NCBI RefSeq assembly: GCF_013385175.1
Contig: NZ_JABZEO010000019.1
Location: 1-48,454 of the forward strand
From: Allochromatium humboldtianum
GTDB taxonomy: Bacteria; Pseudomonadota; Gammaproteobacteria; Chromatiales; Chromatiaceae
Direction: 5' to 3'
DNA: 48,454 nt
A program made the translations under genes and the position numbers. The stretch's first letter is position 1, and every line of letters starts with the position of its first letter. The notes under the pieces were generated by a model. That model did no database searches and was not told the DNA's origin. It saw only the letters and a program-made list of their open reading frames with translations. This document shows positions 11,882-23,145 of this stretch, in pieces.

Positions 11882-13270
11882 TCAGGAATCGGTCGGAATG
11901 GCGATGACCTGCCCGACCTGGATCATATCGGTGTCGCTGAGACCGTTCTCGGCCCGCAGCGAACTGAGGCTCACGCGATGACGCTTGGCGATGCCGGACA
12001 GGGTATCACCCTGGCTGATCACATACTCACGCAGACCGCTCGCGCGTGTCCTGGAGGCGGATCTCAGCCCATGCGCGGCACTGGAACCTGAACGCTCGAT
12101 GCCCCGGCCCGCGTCAGCCGCCAGCACGCCCTGAGGCGGATACTTGGCGAAATAGCCCTTGATCCCGGCCAGGATCGCTTCGGCCATGCGCTGCTGATAG
12201 AGGTTGCTGCGGAGTCTCTGTTCTTCGTGAACATTACTGATGAAGGCCATTTCGACCAACAGCGAGGGAATGTCGGGCGATTTGAGCACCACGAAGCCGG
12301 CACGCTGGACGTCGCCCTTGTGGACCACGCCGACACGCTTGAGATAGCGCAGCACCGAGGCGGCGGCTTCTGTACTGTGCTCCATGGTCGCGTTCTGCGT
12401 CATGTCGAGCAGCACCGAGGCCAGCACGTCGTCGCTCGTCGCCAGATCCACGCCGCCGATGAGATCGGCCTTGTTCTCGCGGTCGGCCAGCCAACCGGCC
12501 GCCTCGCTGCTGGCCGCACCGTGCGAGATCGTATAGACCGACGATCCCTGTGCGTCCGGGTTGTCGTAGGCATCGGCATGGATGGACACGAAGAGATCGG
12601 CCTTGTGCTCACGCGCGATCAGGGTGCGTTCACGCAGCCCGACGTAATGGTCGCCATCACGGACCATCACGGCGCGTATCCCGGACTCGCGCTCGATCAG
12701 CCGCTCCAGCTTGCGGGCAATGGCCAGGGTGACGTCCTTTTCGCGCGTGCCGTTCGGCCCGATCGCCCCCGGATCCTCGCCGCCGTGCCCGGCGTCGATG
12801 GCGACGATGGCCGTGCGCCCACGACTCGACCAGACCGGCTGGGCCGCCCCCTGATTCGAGACCGGCTGGAGCCCGCCGCCCCCGAACGACTTGGGAATGA
12901 GTTCGACGATCAGCCGGGGCTGGCTCCCGCCGGTCTTGTCGGCAAAACTCTTGACGCGCACCGGCTGCTTGAGGTCGAGCACGATGCGCAAATCACCATT
13001 GGGTCGCACGCCGGCGCGCACGCCGATCAGCAACGGGTCGTCGGTGCGTGCCGCCGGCAAGTCTCCCCGCATCCGCGCGCCAGCGATGTCGATCACCACC
13101 CGGTCGGGCTGGTCGAGGGTGAAGATGCGGTGCGCGGCGGGCGCCGTGACGCCGAGGAGCAACTGGGTTCTACCCGAGTTCCCCGGATTCCAGTGACAAT
13201 CGACCTCGACCGCGACAGCCGCCACGGGCAGAGCGATCAGTAGCAGAAAGAGCACGATGAACCTGTTCAC
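11882..13270 (-). CDS. amiB: N-acetylmuramoyl-L-alanine amidase (AmiB type)
   Basis: A periplasmic zinc amidase that cuts the peptide from muramic acid and separates daughter cells. From the GTG at 13270 the protein is 462 residues: signal peptide 1-21, AMIN domain about 25-125, amidase_3 domain about 153-375 with Zn ligands H162, E177 and H231 and catalytic E340 (LLVEMAF), and a C-terminal LysM domain at 415-459. The frame stays open to 13408, but GTG 13270 has GAGGCGG before it and places the signal peptide at the N-terminus. The order tsaE-amiB-mutL matches E. coli. Confidence 0.94.
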   Translation of the reverse strand: MNRFIVLFLLLIALPVAAVAVEVDCHWNPGNSGRTQLLLGVTAPAAHRIFTLDQPDRVVIDIAGARMRGDLPAARTDDPLLIGVRAGVRPNGDLRIVLDLKQPVRVKSFADKTGGSQPRLIVELIPKSFGGGGLQPVSNQGAAQPVWSSRGRTAIVAIDAGHGGEDPGAIGPNGTREKDVTLAIARKLERLIERESGIRAVMVRDGDHYVGLRERTLIAREHKADLFVSIHADAYDNPDAQGSSVYTISHGAASSEAAGWLADRENKADLIGGVDLATSDDVLASVLLDMTQNATMEHSTEAAASVLRYLKRVGVVHKGDVQRAGFVVLKSPDIPSLLVEMAFISNVHEEQRLRSNLYQQRMAEAILAGIKGYFAKYPPQGVLAADAGRGIERSGSSAAHGLRSASRTRASGLREYVISQGDTLSGIAKRHRVSLSSLRAENGLSDTDMIQVGQVIAIPTDS

Positions 13271-13370
13271 GATGCCGCCTCGAAGCCTGACTTGGGTACG
13301 AGCGTCGCTTAAAAGATAGCAGGTCATCACCGATCTTTCCAAGTCAACTCCGTTGATTAGATGATATTCC

Positions 13371-13877
13371 TCAAGTATCGGCTCGAAGGTGTGGCGCAGA
13401 GACGACATCAGCGGCAGAAATTACGTCAGCAAGCAGATCCTGGCCCGATGGACTCAGGGCGTTCAGGGTCAGACGCCGGCCGGCATCGAGGTGGACGAGC
13501 CGGATGCGCAGATCGGGCTTGGGCAGCAGACCGGCGCCGCGCTCGGGCCATTCCACGATCCAGACCGCAGCGTTCCCCAGCAGATCGCGCAACCCGAGAT
13601 AGTCCAGTTCTTCCGGATCACCCAGGCGATAGAGGTCGAAATGGTAGAGCTCGAAGCCGGTCAGGGCATAGGGCTCGACGAGGGTGTAGGTCGGACTGCG
13701 TACCGCCCCGGAGTGCCCGAGGCCGCGCAGGATACCACGAGTCAGGGTGGTCTTGCCCGTGCCCAGATCGCCTTCGAGAAAGATCACGCAGGGCGGCTTC
13801 AGGGCCGACGCCAGACAGGCGCCGAAGTCCATCTGTGACTCGGGGGTGTCGAGTGTGAGTTCCAGGGTCGTTTGCAT
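13371..13877 (-). CDS. tsaE: tRNA threonylcarbamoyladenosine biosynthesis ATPase TsaE
   Basis: TsaE is the ATPase that cycles the TsaB-TsaD complex during t6A37 synthesis. It shows the P-loop GDLGTGKTT at residues 36-44, SPTYTLVEPY, FDLYRL and VEWPERG, all typical of the family. I place the start at ATG 13877 (168 residues), which leaves one base after the nnr stop; a further ATG at 13904 would overlap nnr by 26 bases. The 100-base gap to amiB shows no clear terminator. Confidence 0.95.
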   Translation of the reverse strand: MQTTLELTLDTPESQMDFGACLASALKPPCVIFLEGDLGTGKTTLTRGILRGLGHSGAVRSPTYTLVEPYALTGFELYHFDLYRLGDPEELDYLGLRDLLGNAAVWIVEWPERGAGLLPKPDLRIRLVHLDAGRRLTLNALSPSGQDLLADVISAADVVSAPHLRADT

Positions 13878-13878
13878 C

Positions 13879-15411
13879 TCAGCGATCCACCTCGGCGAGG
13901 CCATTGGACAGGGGGCGCAGGGCAGCGATGATATCCGTGGCGATCAGTCCGCGTTCACCGGCACGCGCGGCCCGGTCGCCGGCGGCGGCGTGCAGACAGA
14001 CGCCCGCGCGGGCGGCCTCGTCGGCCTCCAGCCCCTGGGCGCGCAGGGCGGCGATCACGCCGGTCAGGACATCGCCCGCGCCGGCGGTCGCCATGCCGGG
14101 GTTGCCGTCGCTACAGACGGCCGGGACGCGGGGCGCGGGGCCATGCACGATGGAACCGGCGCCCTTGAGCGCCACCACCCCGCCGAAGCGCGCCTGGAGG
14201 CGTTGCGCGCTGCCGAGACGGTCGGATTCGATCTCGGCCGTCGTGACACCGAGCAGACGTGCCGCTTCGCCGGGATGCGGAGTGAGCACCCAGTCCGGCC
14301 CGCAACCAGGGGATTCGGCCAACAGGTTGAGCGCGTCGGCGTCCACCACCAGCGGATGCGGCAACGCACGAACCCGCTCCCAGAGCCCCCGCCCCCAGTC
14401 CGTCCGCCCCAGCCCCGGACCGATCGCGATCACATCGGCCCGTTGGATCAGCGCCTCCAGGTCGTCCGGCCGCTCGACGGCGGAGACCATCAGCTCGGGC
14501 CGATCGAGATTGAGCCAGTCGGCATGGCGTGGATGGGTCGCAATCGTCACCAGTCCGGCGCCGGCGCGCAGAGCCGCCTCGCCGGCCAGACGCGCCGCGC
14601 CTGACATCCCCGGCGCGCCGCCGACGACCAGCACATGACCGCAGTCGCCCTTGTGCGCGATCCGCGAGCGGGGCGCGAGCAGGCGCGATTCGCGCGCCCA
14701 GTCGATCCGCGCCGCCGCCAGGATCTCACCGGCATAGACTTGGGCCGGGACGTCGAGCGCACTGAAGTGGAGTTCCCCCCGATACTCGGCGCCGGCGCCG
14801 ACGAAGAGTCCCAGCTTGAGTCCGATGAAGGACACGGTCGCGCTCGCCCGCACCGCCACGCCCAGGACGCGCCCGGTGTCGGCGTGGAGTCCGGAGGGGA
14901 TGTCGAGCGCCAGCACGGGCGCGCGCTGGGCGTTGAGCGCCGCAATGGTCTCGGCCCAGCGCCCCGTCACCGGACGCTCCAGCCCGGTACCGAGCAGTGC
15001 GTCGACATAGAGATCGGTCTCGCGCGGCAGACCGAGACAGTCCTCGACGACACCGCCGGCGTCGCGATAGGCCGCCAGACTCAGTGCCGCCTCACCGCGC
15101 GCCCGATCCGCCCCGCCCAGTTGCAACATCCGCACATCCAGGCCATCGGCGCGCGCCAGCCGTGCCACCACATAGCCATCGCCGCCATTGTTGCCCGTTC
15201 CGGCCAGGATGGTGAGGCGGCGCGTATTCGGCCAGCGCTCGCGCAGCAGCCGATAGGCGACCGCGCCGGCGCGCTCCATCAATTCGATCCCAGGGACACC
15301 GAAGCGCTCGATGGTCAGACGATCGAGCCGGCGCACCTGTTCGGCGCGGTAGAGTGCATGGGGCAGACGATCGCCGTCCGGAAGCGGGCGGTCCAGGCGG
15401 GCGAGCCTCAC
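13879..15411 (-). CDS. nnr: Bifunctional NAD(P)H-hydrate epimerase / ADP-dependent dehydratase
   Basis: This enzyme repairs hydrated NADH/NADPH: the N-terminal YjeF domain (about residues 1-215) epimerises the S/R forms and the C-terminal ribokinase-like domain (about 230-505) dehydrates the S form using ADP. The markers are AGTGNNGGDGYVVARL in the first half and NPGMATAGAGDVLTG in the second. The 510-residue length is normal. The start overlaps the stop of the upstream PilZ gene by four bases, so the two are probably one transcript. Confidence 0.96.
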   Translation of the reverse strand: MRLARLDRPLPDGDRLPHALYRAEQVRRLDRLTIERFGVPGIELMERAGAVAYRLLRERWPNTRRLTILAGTGNNGGDGYVVARLARADGLDVRMLQLGGADRARGEAALSLAAYRDAGGVVEDCLGLPRETDLYVDALLGTGLERPVTGRWAETIAALNAQRAPVLALDIPSGLHADTGRVLGVAVRASATVSFIGLKLGLFVGAGAEYRGELHFSALDVPAQVYAGEILAAARIDWARESRLLAPRSRIAHKGDCGHVLVVGGAPGMSGAARLAGEAALRAGAGLVTIATHPRHADWLNLDRPELMVSAVERPDDLEALIQRADVIAIGPGLGRTDWGRGLWERVRALPHPLVVDADALNLLAESPGCGPDWVLTPHPGEAARLLGVTTAEIESDRLGSAQRLQARFGGVVALKGAGSIVHGPAPRVPAVCSDGNPGMATAGAGDVLTGVIAALRAQGLEADEAARAGVCLHAAAGDRAARAGERGLIATDIIAALRPLSNGLAEVDR

Positions 15412-16466
15412 AGCCTTCCGCCCTTGAGCAGACTGCGGCGGTTCGCCGAGACCCCATAGGCGCGATCATGGACGCTCTGGAGCATCTCCAGTTCCTCCCA
15501 GGCCTCCCGTGACCAGGCATTCTGCTGGTCGTTACGGCTCAGGACCAGACTCCTGAAGACCATGTCGAAGTCAGCGACATTGCCCCAGCCGGCGACGAGC
15601 CGCGCAATGGCCTCGGGGAACTCGGACTCCAGGCAGGAGCGCGTCTCGTCCCCGCCGGCAGCCTCGGCACTCCGGGTACTCGCGCCGGAACGCACCGTCG
15701 CCGCGGCCACCGAGCGCAGCCAGTCCGGAGCGCCCTCCAGATGACTGAAGGTGGAGCTTTCGTCTTCGGTGTCGGACAAGCGATTCAGGACCAGATCGAC
15801 GAAGGTGCGAATCGTGTTGCTTGGATGTTCGAATTGGAGCGACAGGGTATAGAGTTCAGCCCAGTCGAACCCCTTGACCTCGGACTTGCGCACGTCCGAG
15901 ACACGCGCACGCAGCCGGATGCTCGGCAGATCGAAGGTGCCCGTGATCGACAGACTGATGCTCTGTCCGACCTGATAGCTCTCGAAGACCGTCACCGTGT
16001 AGCGCCCCTCCAGGATCTGCAACAGCTTCTGGCGCAGCTCCTCGGTATCGCTGACCGTCACCTCCAGCTCGCGGAACAAGGCATTCTTGCCGCCTGCGCC
16101 CGTCGTGGAATCCGAGGCGTGAAGCATCTTGAGCAGGCGCTCCAGGCGGCTCTGACTGCGCGGCGACAGACTGATGAAGCGCACGGCGGCCAGATACCCG
16201 CCTTCATGCGGACGCGCGCGCAGCAGTTGGGCCTGGGCGCGGATAGACTTGCCCCGCCGCCATGGCAGGCTGAGGATCAGGGTCTCGAGATCGTTGGGCA
16301 GGGGCTCGGTCAGATGCAGGAGCGCGCCTCCCCAGGAGAGGTCGCGCGTAACGGCACGCACGGGCGCATCCTGACCCGGAAGGGCCAACTCGACCGGAAT
16401 ATGCAGGTCGATACGTGCCTGGGTGCGCCGCTCCATGGCCATCGATCCGGATTCCGACTGAGTCAT
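15408..16466 (-). CDS. PilZ domain protein
   Basis: A 352-residue cytoplasmic protein whose N-terminal domain carries the PilZ c-di-GMP site: R14-x3-R18 (ERRTQAR) and D42-x-S44-x2-G47 (RDLSWGG). Residues about 130-352 form a second part without a motif I recognise; it contains an internal segment (LRQKLLQILEGRYTVTV) and no membrane segment. The frame is open far upstream into proS, but ATG 16466 directly precedes the PilZ motif and has GGAAAG before it. It is the first gene of the nnr-tsaE-amiB-mutL run and is divergent from proS. A c-di-GMP receptor role is inferred; its target is unknown. Confidence 0.85.
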   Translation of the reverse strand: MTQSESGSMAMERRTQARIDLHIPVELALPGQDAPVRAVTRDLSWGGALLHLTEPLPNDLETLILSLPWRRGKSIRAQAQLLRARPHEGGYLAAVRFISLSPRSQSRLERLLKMLHASDSTTGAGGKNALFRELEVTVSDTEELRQKLLQILEGRYTVTVFESYQVGQSISLSITGTFDLPSIRLRARVSDVRKSEVKGFDWAELYTLSLQFEHPSNTIRTFVDLVLNRLSDTEDESSTFSHLEGAPDWLRSVAAATVRSGASTRSAEAAGGDETRSCLESEFPEAIARLVAGWGNVADFDMVFRSLVLSRNDQQNAWSREAWEELEMLQSVHDRAYGVSANRRSLLKGGRL

Positions 16467-16545
16467 TGCTAGGCTTTCCACTTGAGAGCTTTTCGTGGAT
16501 GGAAGGGCTGAGAAGTGTCGGTTGGACCCCATTACTTTATCATCA

Positions 16546-16575
16546 TCGAGGCGATGGTTTCGGCCTCGACCATCG
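16546..16575. promoter_or_regulatory. Interlocked inverted repeats in the pilZ-proS divergent region
   Basis: TCGAGG (16546-16551) pairs with CCTCGA (16564-16569), and CGATGGT (16552-16558) pairs with ACCATCG (16569-16575). The second left arm lies inside the first loop and the right arms overlap, so the two hairpins exclude each other. The site lies 91 bases before the proS start and 80 before pilZ. It could be a leader switch or an operator; no clear promoter hexamers were identified. Confidence 0.4.
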
Positions 16576-16665
16576 AATGCATATGGCCGGTTGCGTGCCG
16601 GGTGTTGTTTCGACGTCGCCGGACCAATAGACTTCCGCGCTTTACCTGTCGAGATTTTCGATCCG

Positions 16666-18384
16666 ATGCGCACCTCAGAGTTTCCGCTCCAGACCATCAA
16701 AGAGACGCCGGCCGACGCCGAGATCGCCAGCCACCGGCTGATGCTACGCGCCGGTCTCATCCGCAAACTCGCCGCCGGTCTCTACACCTGGCTGCCACTC
16801 GGACTGCGCGTGCTGCGCCGTGTCGAGCGCATCGTGCGCGAGGAGATGGACCGCGCCGGGGCGCTGGAAGTCTCCATGCCGGCCGTGCAGCCGGCCGAAC
16901 TCTGGCAGGAGTCCGGGCGCTGGGAACAATACGGCCCCGAATTGCTGCGTTTCAAGGACCGTCATCAGCGCGAGTTCTGCTTCGGCCCCACGCACGAGGA
17001 GATCATCACCGAGCTGGCGCGCAACGAACTCAAGAGCTACAAGCAGCTCCCGATCAATTTCTACCAGATCCAGACCAAGTTCCGCGACGAGATCCGGCCG
17101 CGTTTCGGCGTGATGCGCGCGCGCGAGTTCCTGATGAAGGACGCCTATTCCTTCCATCTGGACGACGCCTCGCTGGCTGAGACCTACCAGCGGATGCACG
17201 AGGCCTATTGCCGCATCTTCACCCGCTGCGGACTCGATTTCCGCCCGGTGAGCGCCGATACCGGCAGCATCGGCGGCAGCGCCTCGCACGAATTCCATGT
17301 GCTGGCCTCCTCGGGCGAGGACGCCATCGCCTTCTCGACCGGCAGCGACTATGCCGCCAACGTCGAACTGGCCGAGGCCGTGGCCCTGGCTGAGACAGCG
17401 CCCGCGCCGACCGAAGACGCGCGTCTGGTCGACACGCCCGATGCACGCACCATCGCCGATCTGGTCGAGCAGTTCAATCAACCGATCGAGCGCACGGTCA
17501 AGACCCTGGTGGTTGCGGCTTCGGATGAAATCGACGCCGACCTGGTCGCGCTCCTGGTGCGCGGCGATCACGAGCTCAATGCCATCAAGGCTCAGAAACT
17601 GCCACAGGTCGCCTCGCCGCTGCGCATGGCCACCGAGGCCGAGATCCGCGCCGCCATCGGCGCCGGTCCCGGCTCGCTCGGGCCGAAGGATCTGCCGATT
17701 CCCTGCATCGTCGACCGCACCGTGGCCGTCACCGCCGACTTCAGCGCTGGGGCCAACATCGACGGCAAGCACTGGTTCGGCCTGAACTGGGGCCGCGATC
17801 TGCCGCTGCCCGAGGTCGCGGATCTGCGCAACGTGGTCGAGGGCGATCCGAGTCCGGACGGTCAGGGCACGCTCACCATCGCACGCGGCATCGAGGTTGG
17901 GCACATCTTCCAGCTCGGTCGCAAATACAGCGAGGCGATGAAGGCCACGGTGCTCGGCGAGGACGGCAAGGCGACCGTCATGACCATGGGCTGTTACGGC
18001 ATCGGCGTGTCGCGCGTGGTCGCCGCCGCCATCGAACAGCATCACGACGAGCGCGGCATCTGCTGGCCGGCGCCGATCGCGCCCTTCGAGGTCGCGCTGC
18101 TGCCGATGAAGCTCGGCAAGTCCTACCGGGTGCGCGAGGCGACCGAGAAGCTCTATGCCGAACTCCAGGCCGCCGGGATCGACGTCCTGCTCGACGACCG
18201 CGATGCGCGCCCCGGTTTCATGTTCGCCGACATGGAACTCATCGGCATCCCGCATCGCATCGTCGTCGGCGACAAGGGACTCGACGACGGACAGGTCGAG
18301 TACAAGGGCCGCACCGACGAAGAGATGCAGCTCATCCCGATCGACACCATCGTCGAGTTCGTGCGCGAGCGTCTGCGTGCCTGA
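16666..18384 (+). CDS. proS: Prolyl-tRNA synthetase
   Basis: ProS attaches proline to its tRNA. The 572-residue length equals the E. coli (bacterial-type) enzyme. The class II core has TKEDPADAE-like and [19 protein letters not shown] sequences, [19 protein letters not shown] (motif 2), and [17 protein letters not shown] (motif 3). A large insertion (about residues 225-405) is the INS editing domain that removes mischarged alanine. The C-terminal anticodon domain follows ([11 protein letters not shown]). ATG 16666 gives the conserved [11 protein letters not shown]-terminus, although the ribosome site is weak. Confidence 0.97.
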   Translation: MRTSEFPLQTIKETPADAEIASHRLMLRAGLIRKLAAGLYTWLPLGLRVLRRVERIVREEMDRAGALEVSMPAVQPAELWQESGRWEQYGPELLRFKDRHQREFCFGPTHEEIITELARNELKSYKQLPINFYQIQTKFRDEIRPRFGVMRAREFLMKDAYSFHLDDASLAETYQRMHEAYCRIFTRCGLDFRPVSADTGSIGGSASHEFHVLASSGEDAIAFSTGSDYAANVELAEAVALAETAPAPTEDARLVDTPDARTIADLVEQFNQPIERTVKTLVVAASDEIDADLVALLVRGDHELNAIKAQKLPQVASPLRMATEAEIRAAIGAGPGSLGPKDLPIPCIVDRTVAVTADFSAGANIDGKHWFGLNWGRDLPLPEVADLRNVVEGDPSPDGQGTLTIARGIEVGHIFQLGRKYSEAMKATVLGEDGKATVMTMGCYGIGVSRVVAAAIEQHHDERGICWPAPIAPFEVALLPMKLGKSYRVREATEKLYAELQAAGIDVLLDDRDARPGFMFADMELIGIPHRIVVGDKGLDDGQVEYKGRTDEEMQLIPIDTIVEFVRERLRA

Positions 18385-18393
18385 AACCCGGCG

Positions 18394-18423
18394 GGCGGAC
18401 TCCATCGTCCGGGTGGAGCCGCC
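18394..18423 (+). terminator. GC-rich stem-loop after proS
   Basis: GGCGG-A-CTCCA pairs with TGGAG-CCGCC around a 9-nt loop, a 10-bp stem with one bulged A, beginning 10 bases after the proS stop. No T-run follows. It may reduce read-through into fabA, or mark the 3' end of the proS mRNA. Confidence 0.4.
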
Positions 18424-18509
18424 GACCCGAAACCAATCCTCAACGCCTGATGCGGCCCAGTGTCGCCCGGCCTCCAGCACGCCCCGCGTGCCTCAATCTA
18501 GGATCGACC

Positions 18510-19025
18510 GTGAACAAAGAAGCCTCTTTCACTCGTGATGAACTGCTCGCCTGCGGGCGCGGTGAGATGTTCGGCCCGGGCAATGCCCAGTTGCCGACGC
18601 CCAACATGCTGATGATGGATCGCATCGTGCGCATCGCCAACTTCGGCGGCGCCAACGGCAAGGGCGAGATCCTGGCCGAGCTGGACATCCGCCCGGATCT
18701 CTGGTTCTTCGAGTGCCACTTCCCCGGTGATCCAGTGATGCCCGGCTGTCTGGGACTCGACGCGCTCTGGCAGATGGTCGGCTTCTATCTGGGCTGGATC
18801 GGCAATCCCGGACATGGCCGGGCGCTGGGCGTGGGCGAGGTCAAGTTCACCGGTCAGGTACTGCCGACGGCGACAAAGGTGACGTATCACATCGACATGA
18901 AGCGCGTCATCAGCCGCAAGCTGGTGCTCGGCATCGGTGACGGCGTGGTCCAGGTCGACGGTCGCACCATCTACACCGCCCAGGATCTGCGTGTCGGACT
19001 CTTCACCTCGACCGACGGCTTCTGA
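18510..19025 (+). CDS. fabA: 3-hydroxyacyl-ACP dehydratase/isomerase FabA
   Basis: FabA dehydrates 3-hydroxydecanoyl-ACP and isomerises the product to the cis-3 form, opening the anaerobic route to unsaturated fatty acids. The 171-residue protein has the [22 protein letters not shown] active-site region with catalytic H70 and D84, exactly the E. coli numbering. The frame continues 20 codons upstream to ATG 18450, but GTG 18510 gives the conserved N-terminus ([13 protein letters not shown]) with TAGGAT before it. No fabB lies beside it; holC follows after eight bases. Confidence 0.95.
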   Translation: MNKEASFTRDELLACGRGEMFGPGNAQLPTPNMLMMDRIVRIANFGGANGKGEILAELDIRPDLWFFECHFPGDPVMPGCLGLDALWQMVGFYLGWIGNPGHGRALGVGEVKFTGQVLPTATKVTYHIDMKRVISRKLVLGIGDGVVQVDGRTIYTAQDLRVGLFTSTDGF

Positions 19026-19033
19026 TCCCCGGC

Positions 19034-19465
19034 ATGGCGCGGATCGATTTCTACAGCCTCGAACCCGACAGCCGGGGTGATCGCTTCATCCTGGCCTGTC
19101 GGCTCGTCGAGCGCATCCGCGCCCAGGATCTGCGCGTGCTCGTCTTCTGCCCGGATCGCGAGGAGGCACGCCATCTCGACCGGCTGCTCTGGACCTTTCG
19201 GCAGGAGAGCTTCCTGCCGCATGGTCTGGTCGGGAACGTGGATACGGAGCTGACGCCCATCCTCATCAGCCCGGACGGCGCCTCGGAATACGGCTGCCCG
19301 GTGCTCCTCAACCTCTCACGCACGCTTCCGGCTGGATTGGAACGCTTCGAGCGACTGTGCGATCTGGTCGACAACGACCCGACGGTACGCCAGGCCGGAC
19401 GCGAGCGTTTTCGCGCGTATCGGGAACGCGGCTACGAACCCGATCATCACAAGATCCGGTTATAG
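19034..19465 (+). CDS. holC: DNA polymerase III chi subunit
   Basis: HolC (chi) joins the clamp loader to single-strand binding protein. The 143-residue protein shows the usual N-terminal IDFYSL segment, the middle CPDREEARHLDRLLWTF segment and the NLSRTLPAGLERFERLCDLVD segment typical of HolC. It is eight bases downstream of fabA, an uncommon partner (holC often sits with pepA and valS). It ends 11 bases before the convergent HD-GYP gene. Confidence 0.92.
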   Translation: MARIDFYSLEPDSRGDRFILACRLVERIRAQDLRVLVFCPDREEARHLDRLLWTFRQESFLPHGLVGNVDTELTPILISPDGASEYGCPVLLNLSRTLPAGLERFERLCDLVDNDPTVRQAGRERFRAYRERGYEPDHHKIRL

Positions 19466-19476
19466 ATCGCGCCCCA

Positions 19477-20598
<1,122 letters not shown>

Positions 20599-20707
20599 TG
20601 AGCCTCCGGTAGGGGGTCGTGGGGGCGCTGTCCGTCCTGTCCGGCGCGGGCTGTCGATCTAATGATAGTGGACAAAGGATCTCCGGTTCATACGAACCCG
20701 CGGAACT

Positions 20708-20732
20708 GTGTGGTCATTCTCGAAAACCACAC
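20708..20732 (-). terminator. Stem-loop downstream of parC
   Basis: GTGTGGT (20708-20714) and ACCACAC (20726-20732) are perfect 7-bp arms around an 11-nt loop, 12 bases beyond the parC stop on the minus strand. There is no T-run, so it is only a candidate terminator. Confidence 0.35.
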
Positions 20733-20744
20733 CGAACCGCTCGC

Positions 20745-22991
20745 TCAGGCCCGCAAACCATCGACGCGCTGAAAACCGCGCGGCAGGAGTTTACCACGCC
20801 GTCCGCGCTCGCCACGGTAGAGCGCCAGATCGGACGGCTTGAGCGTGAGCTCGCGCTTGCCGGACAGGACGGTCAGGTTTGCGCCCTCCCCCACCACGGC
20901 GACGGCGATCAGACGCTCGCCTTCGGTGCCGGCGCGTCCGGCGGGGATGCCGATGATCTTGTTGCCCTTGCCGCGCGCCATCTCGGGCAGCTCGGTGAGC
21001 GGGAACAGGAGCAGATGCCCGGCTGTGGTGACGGCGGCCACACTCGCGCCCTCGATCTCGGCGATGCGCACCGGGTCCAGGATGCGCGCCCCGTCCGGCA
21101 GGGTCAGCACCGCCTTGCCGCCCTTGGGCTTGGCGATCAGTTCCTCGAAACGGACGATGAAGCCATAACCGGCATCGGAAGCGAGCAGATAGCGCGTCTC
21201 CGCACTGTCGCCAAGCACGGTGACGAAGCGCGCACCGGGCGGCGGGTCGAGGCGTCCGGTGAGCGGCTCGCCCTGACCGCGCGCCGAGGGGAAGGTATGG
21301 GCAGGGAGCGCATAACTGCGCCCGGTCGAGTCGAGGAAGACGGCGGTCTGGTTGCTGCGCAGTCGTGCCAGACTCAGGAAGCTGTCACCGGCGCGATAGC
21401 TCAGGGTGGTTGCATCGACTTCGTGCCCCTTGGCGGCACGCACCCAGCCCTTTTCGGACAGGACGACGGTCAGTGGTTCGCTCGGGGTCAGCTCGGTTTC
21501 GTCGATGGCGGCAGCGGCGGCGCGTTCGACCAGGGGCGAGCGACGCGCGTCGCCATAGCGCTCGGCATCGGCGGCGATCTCGTCGCGGATCAGGCCCTTG
21601 AGTGCGCCTTCGTCGCCCAGCAGACGCTGCAAGCCGTCGCGCTCGGCGGCCAGCTCGGCCTGCTCGGCGCGGATCTTCATCTCCTCCAAGCGCGCGAGCT
21701 GGCGCAGGCGGGTGTTGAGCACATAATCGGCCTGGGGGTCGGTCAGCGCGAAGCGGTCCATCAGCACCGGCTTCGGCTCATCCTCAGTGCGGACGATGCG
21801 GATCACCTCGTCGAGATTGAGGAAGGCGATCAGCAGGCCGTCGAGCAGATGCAGACGTTCAAGCACTTTTTCCAGCCGGTGCTGGAGCCTTCGGCGCACG
21901 GTCTCGGTGCGATAGATCAGCCATTCGCTCAGGATCTCGCGCAGATCCATCACGCGCGGGCGGCCGTTGAGCGCGATCAGATTCAGGTTGACCCGATAGC
22001 TGCGCTCCAGGTCGGTGGTCGCGAACAGATGCGACATCAGGCGCTCGACATCGACGCGGTTGGAGCGCGGAACGATGACCAGGCGGGTCGGATACTCATG
22101 ATCGGACTCGTCGCGGAAGTCCTCGATCATGGGCAGCTTCTTGGCGTTGAACTGGGCGGCGATCTGCTCCAGCACCCGACTGCCCGAGACCTGGTACGGC
22201 AAGGCGGTGATGACGATGTCGCCCTGCTCGCGGGTGTAGCGGGCGCGCTGTTTGAGACTGCCGTTGCCGGTGCGGTAGAGCTTGAGGATCTCGTCGGCGG
22301 GCGTGACGATCTCAGCCTCGGTCGGGAAGTCGGGCGCGGGGATGATTCGGACCAAGTCTTCGAGGGTCGCGTCCGGATGTTCGAGCAGATGGATACAGGC
22401 GCGGGCGACCTCGCGCAGATTGTGCGACGGGATGTCGGTGGCCATGCCGACCGCGATGCCGGTGGCGCCGTTGAGCAGCAGGTTCGGCAGGCGCGCCGGG
22501 AGCAGGCGCGGCTCGTCGAGCGTGCCGTCGAAGTTGGGCTGCCAGTCGATGGTGCCCTGATCGGCCTCGGTCAGCAGCAGCTCGGCATAGGGTGTGAGGC
22601 GCGACTCGGTGTAGCGCATGGCGGCGAACGACTTGGGATCGTCGGGCGAACCCCAGTTGCCCTGCCCGTCGATCAGCGGATAGCGATAGCTGAACGACTG
22701 CGCCATGAGCACCATGGCTTCATAACAGGCCGAGTCGCCGTGCGGATGGAACTTGCCGAGCACGTCTCCGACGGTACGGGCGGACTTCTTGAACTTGGCC
22801 GTGGCCGAGAGTCCGAGTTCGGACATGGCATAGAGGATGCGACGTTGCACCGGCTTCAAGCCATCGCCGATGTGCGGGAGGGCACGGTCGAGGATGACGT
22901 ACATGGAATAGTCCAGATACGCTTTTTCGGTGAAGTCCTTCAGCGGGCGGCGTTCGAGGCCCTCGGCGGTGTAGATGGCAGTGTCCGGCAT
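20745..22991 (-). CDS. parC: DNA topoisomerase IV subunit A
   Basis: ParC with ParE unlinks replicated chromosomes. The 748-residue protein (ATG 22991) compares with 752 in E. coli. It shows the winged-helix DNA-gate domain with catalytic Tyr127 (AMRYTESRL), a quinolone-determining region with S87 and E91 ([12 protein letters not shown], wild-type pattern), the [17 protein letters not shown] block, and a C-terminal beta-pinwheel region. The frame is open to 23087, but ATG 22991 gives the usual [11 protein letters not shown] start. No parE lies in the window. Confidence 0.97.
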   Translation of the reverse strand: MPDTAIYTAEGLERRPLKDFTEKAYLDYSMYVILDRALPHIGDGLKPVQRRILYAMSELGLSATAKFKKSARTVGDVLGKFHPHGDSACYEAMVLMAQSFSYRYPLIDGQGNWGSPDDPKSFAAMRYTESRLTPYAELLLTEADQGTIDWQPNFDGTLDEPRLLPARLPNLLLNGATGIAVGMATDIPSHNLREVARACIHLLEHPDATLEDLVRIIPAPDFPTEAEIVTPADEILKLYRTGNGSLKQRARYTREQGDIVITALPYQVSGSRVLEQIAAQFNAKKLPMIEDFRDESDHEYPTRLVIVPRSNRVDVERLMSHLFATTDLERSYRVNLNLIALNGRPRVMDLREILSEWLIYRTETVRRRLQHRLEKVLERLHLLDGLLIAFLNLDEVIRIVRTEDEPKPVLMDRFALTDPQADYVLNTRLRQLARLEEMKIRAEQAELAAERDGLQRLLGDEGALKGLIRDEIAADAERYGDARRSPLVERAAAAAIDETELTPSEPLTVVLSEKGWVRAAKGHEVDATTLSYRAGDSFLSLARLRSNQTAVFLDSTGRSYALPAHTFPSARGQGEPLTGRLDPPPGARFVTVLGDSAETRYLLASDAGYGFIVRFEELIAKPKGGKAVLTLPDGARILDPVRIAEIEGASVAAVTTAGHLLLFPLTELPEMARGKGNKIIGIPAGRAGTEGERLIAVAVVGEGANLTVLSGKRELTLKPSDLALYRGERGRRGKLLPRGFQRVDGLRA

Positions 22992-23113
22992 CGGCAATCT
23001 TTGGATTCTTGAGGTTTCGTTCGATCGGGGAAGCGCATGATGCGACATGCACGGCATCAAGACAAATCGCTCCAGATGCGGCGACAATGAGACATCCGGA
23101 GAGCGTCGACCAA

Positions 23114-23144
23114 GGCCACGGCCCGTTAGTCACATGACGTGGCC
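23114..23144 (-). terminator. Stem-loop immediately after the TonB-dependent receptor gene
   Basis: GGCCACG (23114-23120) and CGTGGCC (23138-23144) are perfect 7-bp arms with a 17-nt loop, starting one base after the receptor stop codon. There is no T-run. It also lies just upstream of parC, in a 154-base gap that must carry the parC promoter. Confidence 0.35.
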
Positions 23145-23145
23145 A

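Noticed and set aside
20708-20732. Firm intrinsic terminator of parC
   Set aside because: The stem is short and there is no T-run, so only low confidence is given.
20619-23012. 797-residue plus-strand frame opposite parC
   Set aside because: Shadow of parC; no family pattern, and parC motifs are clear on the minus strand.
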